DNA of 64,000 nt from Clostridia bacterium (GCA_017404985.1 JAFRBK010000047.1:1-64000), one strand, 5' to 3'. Positions 1-7,087 are shown, counted from the stretch's first letter. Notes: generated by a model from the sequence alone, not told the origin. A program made the numbers and translations.

Positions 1-1
1 C

Positions 2-1825
2 ACCGCTGACAAGCTCAAAACCGCCCGCACGATCACCGTGCAGGACGCGGACGGCACCAACAGCGCCGCCGCCGTTTCCTTTGACGGCTCCGGCAATATT
101 GTTTTGAAACTGCCCGCCACCATTAAGGCCGCGCTTACCGGTAATGCCTCCACGGCGGACAAGCTCAAAACCGCCCGCAAGATTGGCGAGGCCGATTTTG
201 ACGGCTCCGCGCCCATTACGTTGGCGCAGATGGGAGCGCAACCGAAAATTAACGGCGGCGCGTCCACGATCACCGATGATAATCTTACGGCGGAGCGGGC
301 GCTTGTGTCTGACGCTTCGGGCAAGGTTGTCGCATCCAATGTAACCGCTGACGAATTGGGCTATATGCACGGCGTAACCCGCCCCGTGCAGACCCAGCTT
401 GACGAAATGACGCTCCGCATCGATGGCGCGGTACACCGTTACGGCGCTATGTGGGATAAGACCAACGCGCAAATGGTTGCCCGCCTTTGGGATGCCGCCG
501 GTATTACAATGGATACCACCCATTTCGCCCACAAAGGAAGCATTGACGCGGCCCACGATAACCCCTTTGATAATATTTACCCGTGGAGCGGGCGCAAGCT
601 CTGTAACATTGATATTGCCCTCTATATGGCACTTACCGCCGGGGATGATATTACCGCGTGCGTGACCCATTGGGAAGGGGACGCGGATTTTTCCTTTGAT
701 GATGAAAACGGCGTTTGGGTTTATACCCCGGAATTTTACCATACGGTTTATGATACGGCGGACGGGTACCGCGTCTTTGGCGTGGCCGATGGCCCCGTGG
801 CTGGATGGAATTACCAGCACGCCAATATCGGCGGGCGCGTTTGGGGCGTAACGGAAAACCGAGAAATTGACGGTACGGCAAAAAATATTTTCCTCCCAAA
901 ACCCGGTATGCCTCAGGTGAGTTTGTCCGGCGCTACCATGCACACCTACGCCAAGAATTACGGCGCAACGCTGGATGATATTTTTACCCTGAGCGCGGAA
1001 AATATGCTGTATTTGGTGGAATATGCCAACATGAACAGCCGAGCCGCCCTCGGCAACGGTGTCGATTCGCTTTACCGTCAATCCTCCGACCATGTACTTG
1101 AGGCCGCTACGGATACCAATACAATTAAAGTGACCGCCGCAAATGCAAACGCCGCTATTGTTGGCGCTATCCTTGATATTGGTACCAGCAACGGCGGCGC
1201 TCAGATCGCGCACCGCATTATTACCGCCGTTACCGTCAACGGCACCACAAAGGAAATTACCTTTGACGGCGCACCCGTGACCGTAACCGCCGACCATATG
1301 TGGAGCATCCACGGCCTTTCCAACCCGGCGGATTTGGACAGCGACCTCGGCTCCGCATCCGGCTATTTGGGAGCAAATGACCAAAGCAACGCCTATTACC
1401 GCGGCCGTGTTTCTCATGGTAATTTGTGGCGTTATATCCTCGGCGCTTACCATGAGCAGAATACGCGGCACGTTTGGACGGCAAAACAGTACGCGGATTG
1501 CGATAATTATGACGGGCTGAACACCGCCGACCATAATGATACCGGCGTTGCTATTGCTACCTCAAACGGATACGCCAAAGCGCTGGCCCTTATTCCGGGC
1601 TTAGGCCAATTTGCGTGCTGTACGGAGATCGGCGGCAATTCTTCCAACCCCGTGGCGGATTATCACTATCAGCAAAACGCGACAACGGTTCTCCGCGTCG
1701 GCGGCTATGCGAATGGCGGTGCCTCCGATGGCCGCTTCTTCGGCAACTGGTTCTACGCCGCGTCCACCGCCAGCTGGTACTACGCCGCGCTCCCCTTCTT
1801 AAAAACCCCCTTAGGAGGATCGTAA
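2..1825 (+). CDS. tail-fibre-like DGR target protein (5' end outside window)
   Basis: The frame is open to the left edge, so the true start lies upstream; the first in-window start-like codon (GTG at 38) is not a real start. The N-terminal part repeats a TADKLKTAR motif twice, as in phage tail fibres and collars. The last 40 or so residues are rich in G, W, Y, F, N and S and are encoded by the variable repeat at 1687-1800, the usual C-terminal place for the ligand-binding face of C-type-lectin-fold DGR targets. Likely the receptor-binding tip protein of the phage, diversified by the reverse transcriptase downstream. The stop codon lies inside a hairpin (1822-1847). The lectin fold is inferred from family knowledge; the repeat relationship is seen directly. 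Confidence 0.88.
   Translation, partial: TADKLKTARTITVQDADGTNSAAAVSFDGSGNIVLKLPATIKAALTGNASTADKLKTARKIGEADFDGSAPITLAQMGAQPKINGGASTITDDNLTAERALVSDASGKVVASNVTADELGYMHGVTRPVQTQLDEMTLRIDGAVHRYGAMWDKTNAQMVARLWDAAGITMDTTHFAHKGSIDAAHDNPFDNIYPWSGRKLCNIDIALYMALTAGDDITACVTHWEGDADFSFDDENGVWVYTPEFYHTVYDTADGYRVFGVADGPVAGWNYQHANIGGRVWGVTENREIDGTAKNIFLPKPGMPQVSLSGATMHTYAKNYGATLDDIFTLSAENMLYLVEYANMNSRAALGNGVDSLYRQSSDHVLEAATDTNTIKVTAANANAAIVGAILDIGTSNGGAQIAHRIITAVTVNGTTKEITFDGAPVTVTADHMWSIHGLSNPADLDSDLGSASGYLGANDQSNAYYRGRVSHGNLWRYILGAYHEQNTRHVWTAKQYADCDNYDGLNTADHNDTGVAIATSNGYAKALALIPGLGQFACCTEIGGNSSNPVADYHYQQNATTVLRVGGYANGGASDGRFFGNWFYAASTASWYYAALPFLKTPLGGS
1687..1800 (+). repeat. DGR variable repeat (VR)
   Basis: 114 bp aligned without gaps to the template repeat at 1901-2014. 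They differ at 11 sites (VR 1706, 1716, 1724, 1725, 1740, 1751, 1752, 1754, 1767, 1773, 1778), and the template base is A at every one. All changes fall at first or second codon positions and alter nine codons, mostly template AAC/AAT (Asn) to Tyr, Phe, Ser or Thr. The last 22 bp (1779-1800) are unchanged and invariant apart from adenines, as expected of the initiation-of-mutagenic-homing end. Confidence 0.96.
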
Positions 1826-1847
1826 GGGGGCGCGCACGCCCCCTTAC
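1822..1847 (+). other. hairpin just 3' of the VR
   Basis: Perfect 11-bp stem (GTAAGGGGGCG and its complement) with a 4-nt CGCA loop, starting 22 bp after the VR end and containing the target gene's TAA stop. A stem-loop or cruciform in this position aids target recognition in the Bordetella phage DGR. It could also act as a terminator, although no T-run follows. Confidence 0.75.
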
Positions 1848-1876
1848 AAAGCAGGGGAATATACCATAAATTTCAT

Positions 1877-2060
1877 AGGCTAAATAGCGCACGGCGGTCG
1901 GGTTCTCCGCGTCGGCGGCAATGCGAATGACGGTGCCAACGATGGCCGCTTCTACGGCAACTGGAACAACGCCGCGTCCAACGCCAACTGGAACTACGCC
2001 GCGCTCCCCTTCTTTCGTTGTTCAAAATGCGCTAAACGCAACAACGGCGCTATTTAGCCT
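1877..2060 (+). ncRNA. predicted DGR template RNA closed by a 14-bp stem
   Basis: AGGCTAAATAGCGC at 1877-1890 is the exact reverse complement of 2047-2060, so a transcript would enclose the whole template repeat in one stem. A second stem, CGTTGTT (2016-2022) with AACAACG (2039-2045), lies between the template and the closing arm and holds an inner GCG/CGC pair. DGR template RNAs need structured flanks for cDNA priming; that this stem serves so here is inference. Transcript ends are not known. Confidence 0.7.
1901..2014 (+). repeat. DGR template repeat (TR)
   Basis: Non-coding 114-bp copy of the VR, 214 bp downstream of it and 165 bp before the reverse transcriptase start. It holds 22 adenines, many in AAC triplets in the VR reading frame, a codon that adenine mutagenesis cannot turn into a stop. 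Eleven adenines are substituted in the VR; none of the 92 other bases is. Confidence 0.96.
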
Positions 2061-2179
2061 TGCCTCATGGCAAAAATCAAGCCGCCGCGCCTCTTGCGGG
2101 CGTGGTAGGGAAACGGGAGAGTATGGCCGTATCTTCCCGATATGGCTTAGAAATTCCGTCCGGCGAAAGAAGGTGTATC

Positions 2180-3292
2180 ATGCCGCATCGAATAGGCTTT
2201 CTATATGAACGTACCGTATCCGCTCCAAACTGTATTAGCGCCGAGTTTGATATGGCAAAGCAAAAGCCCCGTAACCGTCTTGCGCGTAAGATTTTGAAAG
2301 CGCCTGAGGGCTACGGGGCCTCGCTTTCCCGTGATATTCAAGGCGCTAATACATGGATGGACGAGCCGGTTAAGCAGTTTGAGCTATTCGACCCGTTACG
2401 CGGGAAATGGCGGCATATATGCGTCCCCTCCCTAAAAGCTCAGGCCGTGCATCATGCGGTTATGCGTGTTACCGTGCCTTTCCTCATGGCCCGTAATTAT
2501 TACTATAATTGCGGGTGTATTCCCGGTGCGGGGCAGATAAGAGCTTGCCGGGCGCTCAAAAGATGGCTTGCAAAGCGCAAAATCATTAAGTACGGCGGCG
2601 AATTTGATGTAAGAAAATTCTATGAGAATTTGCCGCATAAATGGGTTATGAAATGCCTTGAGCGTATCTTTAAGGATAAGCGCTTTTTAGCCCTTCATGC
2701 CAAAATCTTAAAGACCATGCCGCACAAAATTAAAAACGGTATGGCCGTGGGCGTTGCTATTGGCTTTTATCCATCCCCGTGGTATGCAAACCTCGTTTTA
2801 TCCTATATTGACCGCCTTATTAAAAAGGTTTACCCGGATTGCCACTTTACCCGGTATATGGATGATATTTCCGTATTGGGGAATAACAAGCGGAAAATGC
2901 ACCGCGTGGCCGATATTATTCAATTTGGTTTATCCCGTTTTAATCTGGAGCTAAAGCCAAATTGGCAGATATTCCAAATCGCGCCGCGAGGCGTGCGTTT
3001 CCTCAGTTACCGCTTTTTCCACGGTTTTACCATCCTCAAGAAACCATTGCTTTACCGCCTTGCGAGGCGGTTTTCTCATGCCCGGCGGGATTTGACCGCC
3101 CACAAAGCCGCCGGGTTGCTTTCCTCTTTGGGTATCCTCAAGCATTGTAATAGTTACCATTTCCGGCGTGACTACGTTTATAACAACGTATCCATAGCAA
3201 AATTGAAAGGATTGGTTAGAAATGAAACATTACGAAATCAAGGCAGAATTCGCCCACCGGCCCGCCGCCCCGACTGTTACGCCTTTGCCTAA
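2180..3292 (+). CDS. DGR reverse transcriptase
   Basis: Group-II-intron-like reverse transcriptase that would copy the template RNA with errors at adenines and feed cDNA to the VR. Catalytic aspartates: FDVRKF (Asp143) and YMDD (226-229). Motif 4 reads IGFYPSP (194-200); DGR enzymes typically have IGxxxSQ, so Q is replaced by P here. The start at 2180 is chosen because AGAAGGTG lies just upstream and a start at 2060 would overlap the template RNA stem. 370 residues, normal for the family, with a basic C-terminal tail. It overlaps the next gene by 71 bp. No recognisable Avd accessory gene lies beside it. Confidence 0.95.
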   Translation: MPHRIGFLYERTVSAPNCISAEFDMAKQKPRNRLARKILKAPEGYGASLSRDIQGANTWMDEPVKQFELFDPLRGKWRHICVPSLKAQAVHHAVMRVTVPFLMARNYYYNCGCIPGAGQIRACRALKRWLAKRKIIKYGGEFDVRKFYENLPHKWVMKCLERIFKDKRFLALHAKILKTMPHKIKNGMAVGVAIGFYPSPWYANLVLSYIDRLIKKVYPDCHFTRYMDDISVLGNNKRKMHRVADIIQFGLSRFNLELKPNWQIFQIAPRGVRFLSYRFFHGFTILKKPLLYRLARRFSHARRDLTAHKAAGLLSSLGILKHCNSYHFRRDYVYNNVSIAKLKGLVRNETLRNQGRIRPPARRPDCYAFA

Positions 3293-3743
3293 CGGAAACG
3301 CGGTCGTTTCCTTCTATGAAGTGGTTGAAATCATCCCCGCAACGGAGGAAACCGAGGCCCGTTATATCTGCAACATTTTCAGCATGGAAACCCGCAATGC
3401 AAACGACCTTGAAAGCCGCGTAAATGCCAACGTGGAGGCATGGAAAGAAAAAGCCGTTGCCGCCGCCCGCGAAGAGTGCGCCGCCGCCGTGCGTGCCGCC
3501 CGCGATGCCCTGCTTGCGGCCTCCGATCAGCGCATGACCCTCGACCGGGGCCTTAATCTCAAATTGCCGGATACCGTAACCGCCGCGACCCTGCTGACCG
3601 CCTTTAAGGATATTATTACCGGGCTTAAGGACGCGCTTTCCGGGGATTGGGCTAAATACCGGCAAGCGCTCCGCGACCTCACCACGCAAGAGGGTTTTCC
3701 CTTCAATGTGATTTGGCCCTCTGCGCCTACCTCCAATGAGTAA
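3222..3743 (+). CDS. hypothetical phage protein after the DGR
   Basis: 173 residues; the first 65 or so look beta-rich, and a long Ala/Glu/Arg-rich helical part follows (about 65-150). It resembles the small proteins often found after Firmicutes tail-fibre genes. Its length, acidic or neutral character and beta-rich start do not fit the roughly 130-residue basic helical-bundle Avd of DGRs, although a divergent accessory role cannot be excluded. It begins inside the reverse transcriptase gene in another frame, so it is probably translationally coupled. Function not recognised. Confidence 0.7.
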   Translation: MKHYEIKAEFAHRPAAPTVTPLPNGNAVVSFYEVVEIIPATEETEARYICNIFSMETRNANDLESRVNANVEAWKEKAVAAAREECAAAVRAARDALLAASDQRMTLDRGLNLKLPDTVTAATLLTAFKDIITGLKDALSGDWAKYRQALRDLTTQEGFPFNVIWPSAPTSNE

Positions 3744-3903
3744 TTTACAGATCATAGAGCGGCTTTGCGCAATGCTGGACGAGGCCGCATCCGTGATACG
3801 ACAACAGGCGGAATTATTGGCCCAGCATGGCATAGAAACGGAAACGGGTACGCTTGAGCAGGAGCGTACCCGTTTGCTTACCGATATCGAAAACAGCATA
3901 TAA
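3736..3903 (+). CDS. small helical phage protein
   Basis: 55 residues starting MSNLQIIERLCAMLDEA. Almost entirely predicted helix with regular hydrophobic spacing, so it could form a coiled coil. It overlaps the previous gene by 8 bp and sits 13 bp before the endolysin, in the usual place of small XkdX- or haemolysin-XhlA-type lysis-module proteins, but no family motif is visible. Real-gene status rests on tight packing and coding-like composition. Confidence 0.6.
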   Translation: MSNLQIIERLCAMLDEAASVIRQQAELLAQHGIETETGTLEQERTRLLTDIENSI

Positions 3904-3916
3904 AAAAGGGGGCATT

Positions 3917-4888
3917 ATGAGGGAATTAACCATTTACCGCCGGTTATTCTATAACGCGGATTGCTATACCAAAGGCACAAAGCAGAAAAATACCGGCGTA
4001 CAAGTACATTCCACAGGGGCCAATAATCCATATTTGCACCGTTACGTCGGCCCGGATGATGGCAGGATAGGCCCCAATAAGTACAACAATACCCATAACC
4101 GCCCCGGCCTTTCCGTTTGTGCCTCTGCCTATATTGGCAAGATGGCCGATGGTACCGTGGCCGTTTATCAGGCGTTGCCATGGGATAATCGATGCTGGCT
4201 TTCCGGCAATGCGGACAAGGGCAACGCCAACCGTTTGGGCTATGCCGGTTTTGAGATTTGCGAGGACAATCTCAAAGACGAGGCATATTTCCGCAAGGCC
4301 GTTATGGAGGTATCCGTTAATCTGACCGCTTACCTTTGCACCCTCTTCGGGGTTGGCATTGACCGGGTAAGAGATCACAGCGAATTGCACGCGATGGGGA
4401 TCGCAAGCAATCACGCGGATATTACCAAATGGCTTAAGATGTACGGCCTTAAAATGGATGATTACCGGGCGGAAGTGCTGGCCGCTATCAATGAGGGCGT
4501 AAATGTTACCTATGTTGATTGCGATACCAATCCAGCCCCGGAAACCCCGTCCCAGCCGGAAACGGCCCTATATACCGCCACAGTTACCAGCACGGGAACA
4601 TACCTCAATTTGCGCCGCTCAAAGAGCAAATCATCGGACAGCTTGAAAAAGCTATACCGGGATACCATCGTGGAAGTGCTGGACGATTCCGACCCCGTTT
4701 GGTGGAAAGTGCGGAGCGGTACCGTAACAGGCTATGCAATGGCCCTTGATACGGAAACCGGCGCACGATGGCTTACCGGCCCTGAGGATAAGCCCGCCAC
4801 CTTTACCGTTATTATTCCCGGCCTTGACGCGGCCACCGCGACCGTGTTGCTTGAAACCTACCCCGGCGCTTACTCTATGGATAGCTAA
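3917..4888 (+). CDS. endolysin: N-acetylmuramoyl-L-alanine amidase with SH3 domain
   Basis: 323-residue phage lysin that cuts the bond between muramic acid and the stem peptide at lysis. The N-terminal amidase_2/PGRP-type domain (about 1-190) has zinc-ligand-like histidines in VHSTGA (about residue 31) and DHSELH (about 153-157). A Pro-rich linker (about 205-215) is followed by a bacterial SH3 wall-binding domain (about 218-285, with YLNLRRSKS and WWKVRSG) and a short C-terminal module (about 295-323). The start at 3917 follows GGGGGCATT. Placed next to the holin, as in a normal lysis cassette. Confidence 0.93.
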   Translation: MRELTIYRRLFYNADCYTKGTKQKNTGVQVHSTGANNPYLHRYVGPDDGRIGPNKYNNTHNRPGLSVCASAYIGKMADGTVAVYQALPWDNRCWLSGNADKGNANRLGYAGFEICEDNLKDEAYFRKAVMEVSVNLTAYLCTLFGVGIDRVRDHSELHAMGIASNHADITKWLKMYGLKMDDYRAEVLAAINEGVNVTYVDCDTNPAPETPSQPETALYTATVTSTGTYLNLRRSKSKSSDSLKKLYRDTIVEVLDDSDPVWWKVRSGTVTGYAMALDTETGARWLTGPEDKPATFTVIIPGLDAATATVLLETYPGAYSMDS

Positions 4889-4939
4889 CCGGTTGGAAAG
4901 GGCCGGTTACTATAATAATGATGAATGGAGGCTATACCA

Positions 4940-5413
4940 ATGGAAAAACATTTTGATACGATCCTAAAGTGGCTTGCGGCGGCGGCGGGGGCCGTCCTCG
5001 GCTTCTTTGGGGAATGGAGCGCGGTTTTGACTATCCTCGTTATCTGTAACGCCGTTGATTACCTTTCCGGCTATCTGGTCGCATGGGCTGGCAAATCGCC
5101 TAAGACGGAAAGCGGCGGCGTTTCTTCCAAAGTTGGCTTTGTGGGACTTGCAAAAAAGGCGTTTATATGGCTCGTTGTCCTGCTGGCTACCCTGCTTGAT
5201 AAGGCGGTCGGCAACGGTACCGCCATTTTCCAAACCGCCGCCGCCCTTTTCTATATCGCTAATGAGGGCGTTTCCATCCTTGAAAATGCCGCATTGATGG
5301 GTATTCCTTTGCCCGGCTTTATCCGGCAAGCGCTGGACGCTATCGCCGCACAATCCGAAAAGACGGTGCATGGTGCTATCCCATCCCACAACGACCCGCC
5401 AGATGGTGAATAA
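4940..5413 (+). CDS. phage holin
   Basis: 157 residues with three to four hydrophobic segments (about 8-35, 38-53, 75-95, 97-120), a basic loop (KSPKTESGG) between segments two and three, and a charged C-terminal tail. This is the layout of the Firmicutes toxin-secretion/lysis holin family (phage_holin_4). It would open the membrane to release the endolysin. The start at 4940 has GGAGG 9 bp upstream. It ends the late operon; a strong terminator follows. Confidence 0.92.
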   Translation: MEKHFDTILKWLAAAAGAVLGFFGEWSAVLTILVICNAVDYLSGYLVAWAGKSPKTESGGVSSKVGFVGLAKKAFIWLVVLLATLLDKAVGNGTAIFQTAAALFYIANEGVSILENAALMGIPLPGFIRQALDAIAAQSEKTVHGAIPSHNDPPDGE

Positions 5414-5426
5414 TTCAATAAACAGC

Positions 5427-5461
5427 AAGAGCGCCGACCCGCAAGGGCTGGCGCTCTTTTT
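5427..5461 (+). terminator. rho-independent terminator of the phage late operon
   Basis: Stem AAGAGCGCC (5427-5435) with GGCGCTCTT (5450-5458), followed by T residues to 5461. Located 14 bp after the holin stop. Confidence 0.9.
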
Positions 5462-5492
5462 GTTTGCCTCAAAATCCCAAACGTTTGGGAAT

Positions 5493-6170
5493 TTATTTGC
5501 TCAGATCAAACGCGGCCACAAAGGACGCGCCAAACGGTATAGGCTCCCCGCCTTTTGTTTCTCCGCCGCCGGATACATCCAGCGAGGAAAGCCCGGCCAA
5601 CTGGTGCCAATGCTCAAGGAAATAATCCTTTTGCGCGGCGGGTATATATCCGATCATTTCTTCATTGGCCCATACCTCGACCGTTTGTTTCCCTTCATAT
5701 TCTCCAACCTTAAGCGTTAATACAACCTTTCCCGCATAGGCTTTATCATGCCAATAAATCTCGCGCAAGATTGTTTGCCTTTGCCTCCGTCCGTTGGCAT
5801 AGGTTACGCCCGCGACCCGCACGTTCATTCGCTGGATGGTTTCGACCGGCTTAGGCCCTACATATTCCACCTTTACCCGCGTTTGCGGAGCCTGAGGCGC
5901 GGCCCGCTCTGCCGTTACCGGCTTGCTTTCCGCCCTTCCTTGCTTCGCCTTGCGTTTTGCCGCTATCTGCTTATCCTTTCTTAAGGCCCAGCGAATCACG
6001 CACACAGCGGCCCCGGCAAGCAGGATATACAATCCTGCATCTGATGATATAGCAAAAGCGGCCACCAATACCAGCGCCGCCCACGCAATCAAAAAGACCT
6101 TGAAACCGTCCAGCTTTTTACCGCCGTTTTTCTGTTTGCCATTGTCCGGCCTGTACCCGTTTTGCGTCAT
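5493..6170 (-). CDS. membrane-anchored HIRAN-like protein
   Basis: 225 residues: short polar N-terminus, two hydrophobic segments (about 24-41 and 45-62), a basic region (62-85), then a beta-rich domain (about 112-195). The pattern VRVAGVTYANGR ... LKVGEY ... VEVWANEEMIGYIP resembles HIRAN domains, which bind DNA ends in replication and repair proteins. The match is by eye. Transcribed against the lysis genes from its own promoter (6209-6237), divergently from the XRE regulator; this fits a lysogenic accessory (moron) gene. A membrane-tethered HIRAN-like domain is unusual; superinfection exclusion is one possible role but is speculation. Confidence 0.6.
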   Translation of the reverse strand: MTQNGYRPDNGKQKNGGKKLDGFKVFLIAWAALVLVAAFAISSDAGLYILLAGAAVCVIRWALRKDKQIAAKRKAKQGRAESKPVTAERAAPQAPQTRVKVEYVGPKPVETIQRMNVRVAGVTYANGRRQRQTILREIYWHDKAYAGKVVLTLKVGEYEGKQTVEVWANEEMIGYIPAAQKDYFLEHWHQLAGLSSLDVSGGGETKGGEPIPFGASFVAAFDLSK

Positions 6171-6200
6171 AATTTCCGCCCCTTTCGCATTTTCTGACCT

Positions 6201-6237
6201 TTAACACAATTATGCAGAATAAAAGTGTTAATGTCAA
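6201..6237 (-). promoter_or_regulatory. promoter with inverted-repeat operator for the HIRAN-like gene
   Basis: Read on the minus strand: TTGACA (6237-6232), 17-bp spacer, CATAAT (6214-6209). Arms TTAACAC (6201-6207) and GTGTTAA (6225-6231) form a perfect inverted repeat over the promoter, a likely repressor site. Confidence 0.7.
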
Positions 6238-6282
6238 GAAAATTTCAGAGTATTACCACAAAAAGAAAGGGGGCGGCGTTCC

Positions 6283-6534
6283 TTGAAAATCTATGATTAC
6301 AAAGGACGGAAAAACCTATGCGGGGAGCGTGTGCATGATGCACGGTGCCGCCTGAGGCTTACGCAAGCAGACCTCGCGGCCCGGCTACAATGCGAGGGCG
6401 TGACGCTGGAAAGGGATTGTATTTCGCGGATTGAGATCGGCACCCGCTTTGTTACGGATTATGAATTGCTCATACTGGCCCGGATATTGGGCGTTTCTAT
6501 GGAATGGTTATTGACCGGGGAGCCGGAAAAATAA
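6283..6534 (+). CDS. XRE-family HTH regulator
   Basis: 83 residues, one Cro/C1-type helix-turn-helix (about 13-70): LRLTQADLAARL, then DCISRIEIGTRFVTDYELLILARILGVSMEWLLTG. Starts with TTG at 6283 behind AAAGGGGG. Has no extra domain, so it is probably a small phage repressor or Cro-like protein. It lies divergent from the HIRAN-like gene and just upstream of the first of two promoters carrying an identical palindrome (6554-6571, 6819-6836), so it is the best local candidate to bind them; that link is inference. Confidence 0.88.
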   Translation: MKIYDYKGRKNLCGERVHDARCRLRLTQADLAARLQCEGVTLERDCISRIEIGTRFVTDYELLILARILGVSMEWLLTGEPEK

Positions 6535-6549
6535 ATGCAAAAAAACCTC

Positions 6550-6578
6550 TTGACATACTGCAAGCAGTATGCTATAAT
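6550..6578 (+). promoter_or_regulatory. promoter with embedded palindromic operator, copy 1
   Basis: TTGACA (6550-6555), 17-bp spacer, TATAAT (6573-6578). The spacer and -35 edge form the palindrome CATACTGCAAGCAGTATG (6554-6571), with perfect 8-bp arms. A bound protein would block polymerase. The same 18 bp recurs at 6819-6836. Confidence 0.88.
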
Positions 6579-6608
6579 AAGGCATAAAGTTAAGGGAGGT
6601 TATGAGGA

Positions 6609-6767
6609 ATGTACGAAGTGGTTAAGGTGGTCAATGGTTACGAAATTACCCGCATGGTTGGTACCAGAGGTTTCTACCATGTGAATGTCCGCGAGGGCAA
6701 AGGATGGCGCGAGTTTCACACCTTCCGCACCATCAAGGCCGCAACCGCCTTTTGCCTGAGCCTCTAA
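6609..6767 (+). CDS. small hypothetical phage protein
   Basis: 52 residues, start MYEVVKVVNGYEITRMVG. Basic and aromatic, probably a small beta-sheet fold followed by a helix (FRTIKAATAFCLSL). GGGAGG lies upstream. It is the only gene between operator-promoter copy 1 and the terminator at 6766-6789, so it forms a one-gene transcription unit. No family recognised. Confidence 0.72.
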   Translation: MYEVVKVVNGYEITRMVGTRGFYHVNVREGKGWREFHTFRTIKAATAFCLSL

Positions 6768-6789
6768 GCCGGAAACCCCGGCTTTTTTT
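6766..6789 (+). terminator. rho-independent terminator
   Basis: AAGCCGG (6766-6772), 5-nt loop, CCGGCTT (6778-6784), run of seven T. It overlaps the stop codon of the 52-residue ORF. Confidence 0.9.
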
Positions 6790-6814
6790 ATTGGAAAAAA
6801 TGCGAAAAAAAGTG

Positions 6815-6843
6815 TTGACATACTGCAAGCAGTATGATATAAT
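6815..6843 (+). promoter_or_regulatory. promoter with embedded palindromic operator, copy 2
   Basis: TTGACA (6815-6820), 17-bp spacer, TATAAT (6838-6843), with the same palindrome CATACTGCAAGCAGTATG at 6819-6836. Identical core and spacing to copy 1, 265 bp upstream. Drives the ORFs at 6875, 7088, 7273 and possibly the transposase. Confidence 0.88.
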
Positions 6844-6874
6844 AAGTACATCAAAAGGAAAGGGGGTGGAGCCA

Positions 6875-7009
6875 ATGGGAGAGATAGAAAAAGCCTTGCA
6901 GGATTTGGAAAAGGCGGTTAAAAGTAGCGATACCGTTGCAAAAGTCACCGTTACTATAACCCTTACAAAACCAAAGCCCGACAAGGCAAAGCCCAAGCCT
7001 AAAGGATAG
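6875..7009 (+). CDS. small Lys/Pro-rich hypothetical protein
   Basis: 44 residues: an N-terminal amphipathic helix (MGEIEKALQDLEKAVKSSD), a short beta-like stretch (KVTVTITLT) and a KPKPDKAKPKPKG tail. AAAGGGGG lies about 10 bp before the ATG. First gene of the second operator-controlled unit. The Lys-Pro tail suggests nucleic-acid or membrane-surface binding, but no function is recognised. Confidence 0.65.
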   Translation: MGEIEKALQDLEKAVKSSDTVAKVTVTITLTKPKPDKAKPKPKG

Positions 7010-7017
7010 GCGGGGCG

Positions 7018-7035
7018 GGGGCGGGAAACCGCCCC
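7018..7035 (+). other. GC hairpin with GAAA loop, copy 1
   Basis: GGGGCGG-GAAA-CCGCCCC: perfect 7-bp stem with a GNRA tetraloop. The same 18 bases recur at 7474-7491. No strong T-run follows, so it may be an RNA-stability or partial-termination element between small genes. Confidence 0.6.
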
Positions 7036-7087
7036 TTCCCTCTCATTATATCAGCAGGATCGGGGAAAATCAAGGGAGGTTGATACC

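Noticed and set aside
2060..2179. N-terminal extension of the reverse transcriptase from ATG 2060
   Set aside because: It would start on the last base of the template RNA closing stem, lacks a ribosome site, and the family core begins after 2180.
1921..2208. ORF covering the template repeat
   Set aside because: It crosses the template RNA stem, has no ribosome site and only mirrors the VR reading; the template is non-coding in DGRs.
3222..3743. Avd accessory protein of the DGR
   Set aside because: Too long, with a beta-rich first third and not strongly basic; kept as hypothetical.
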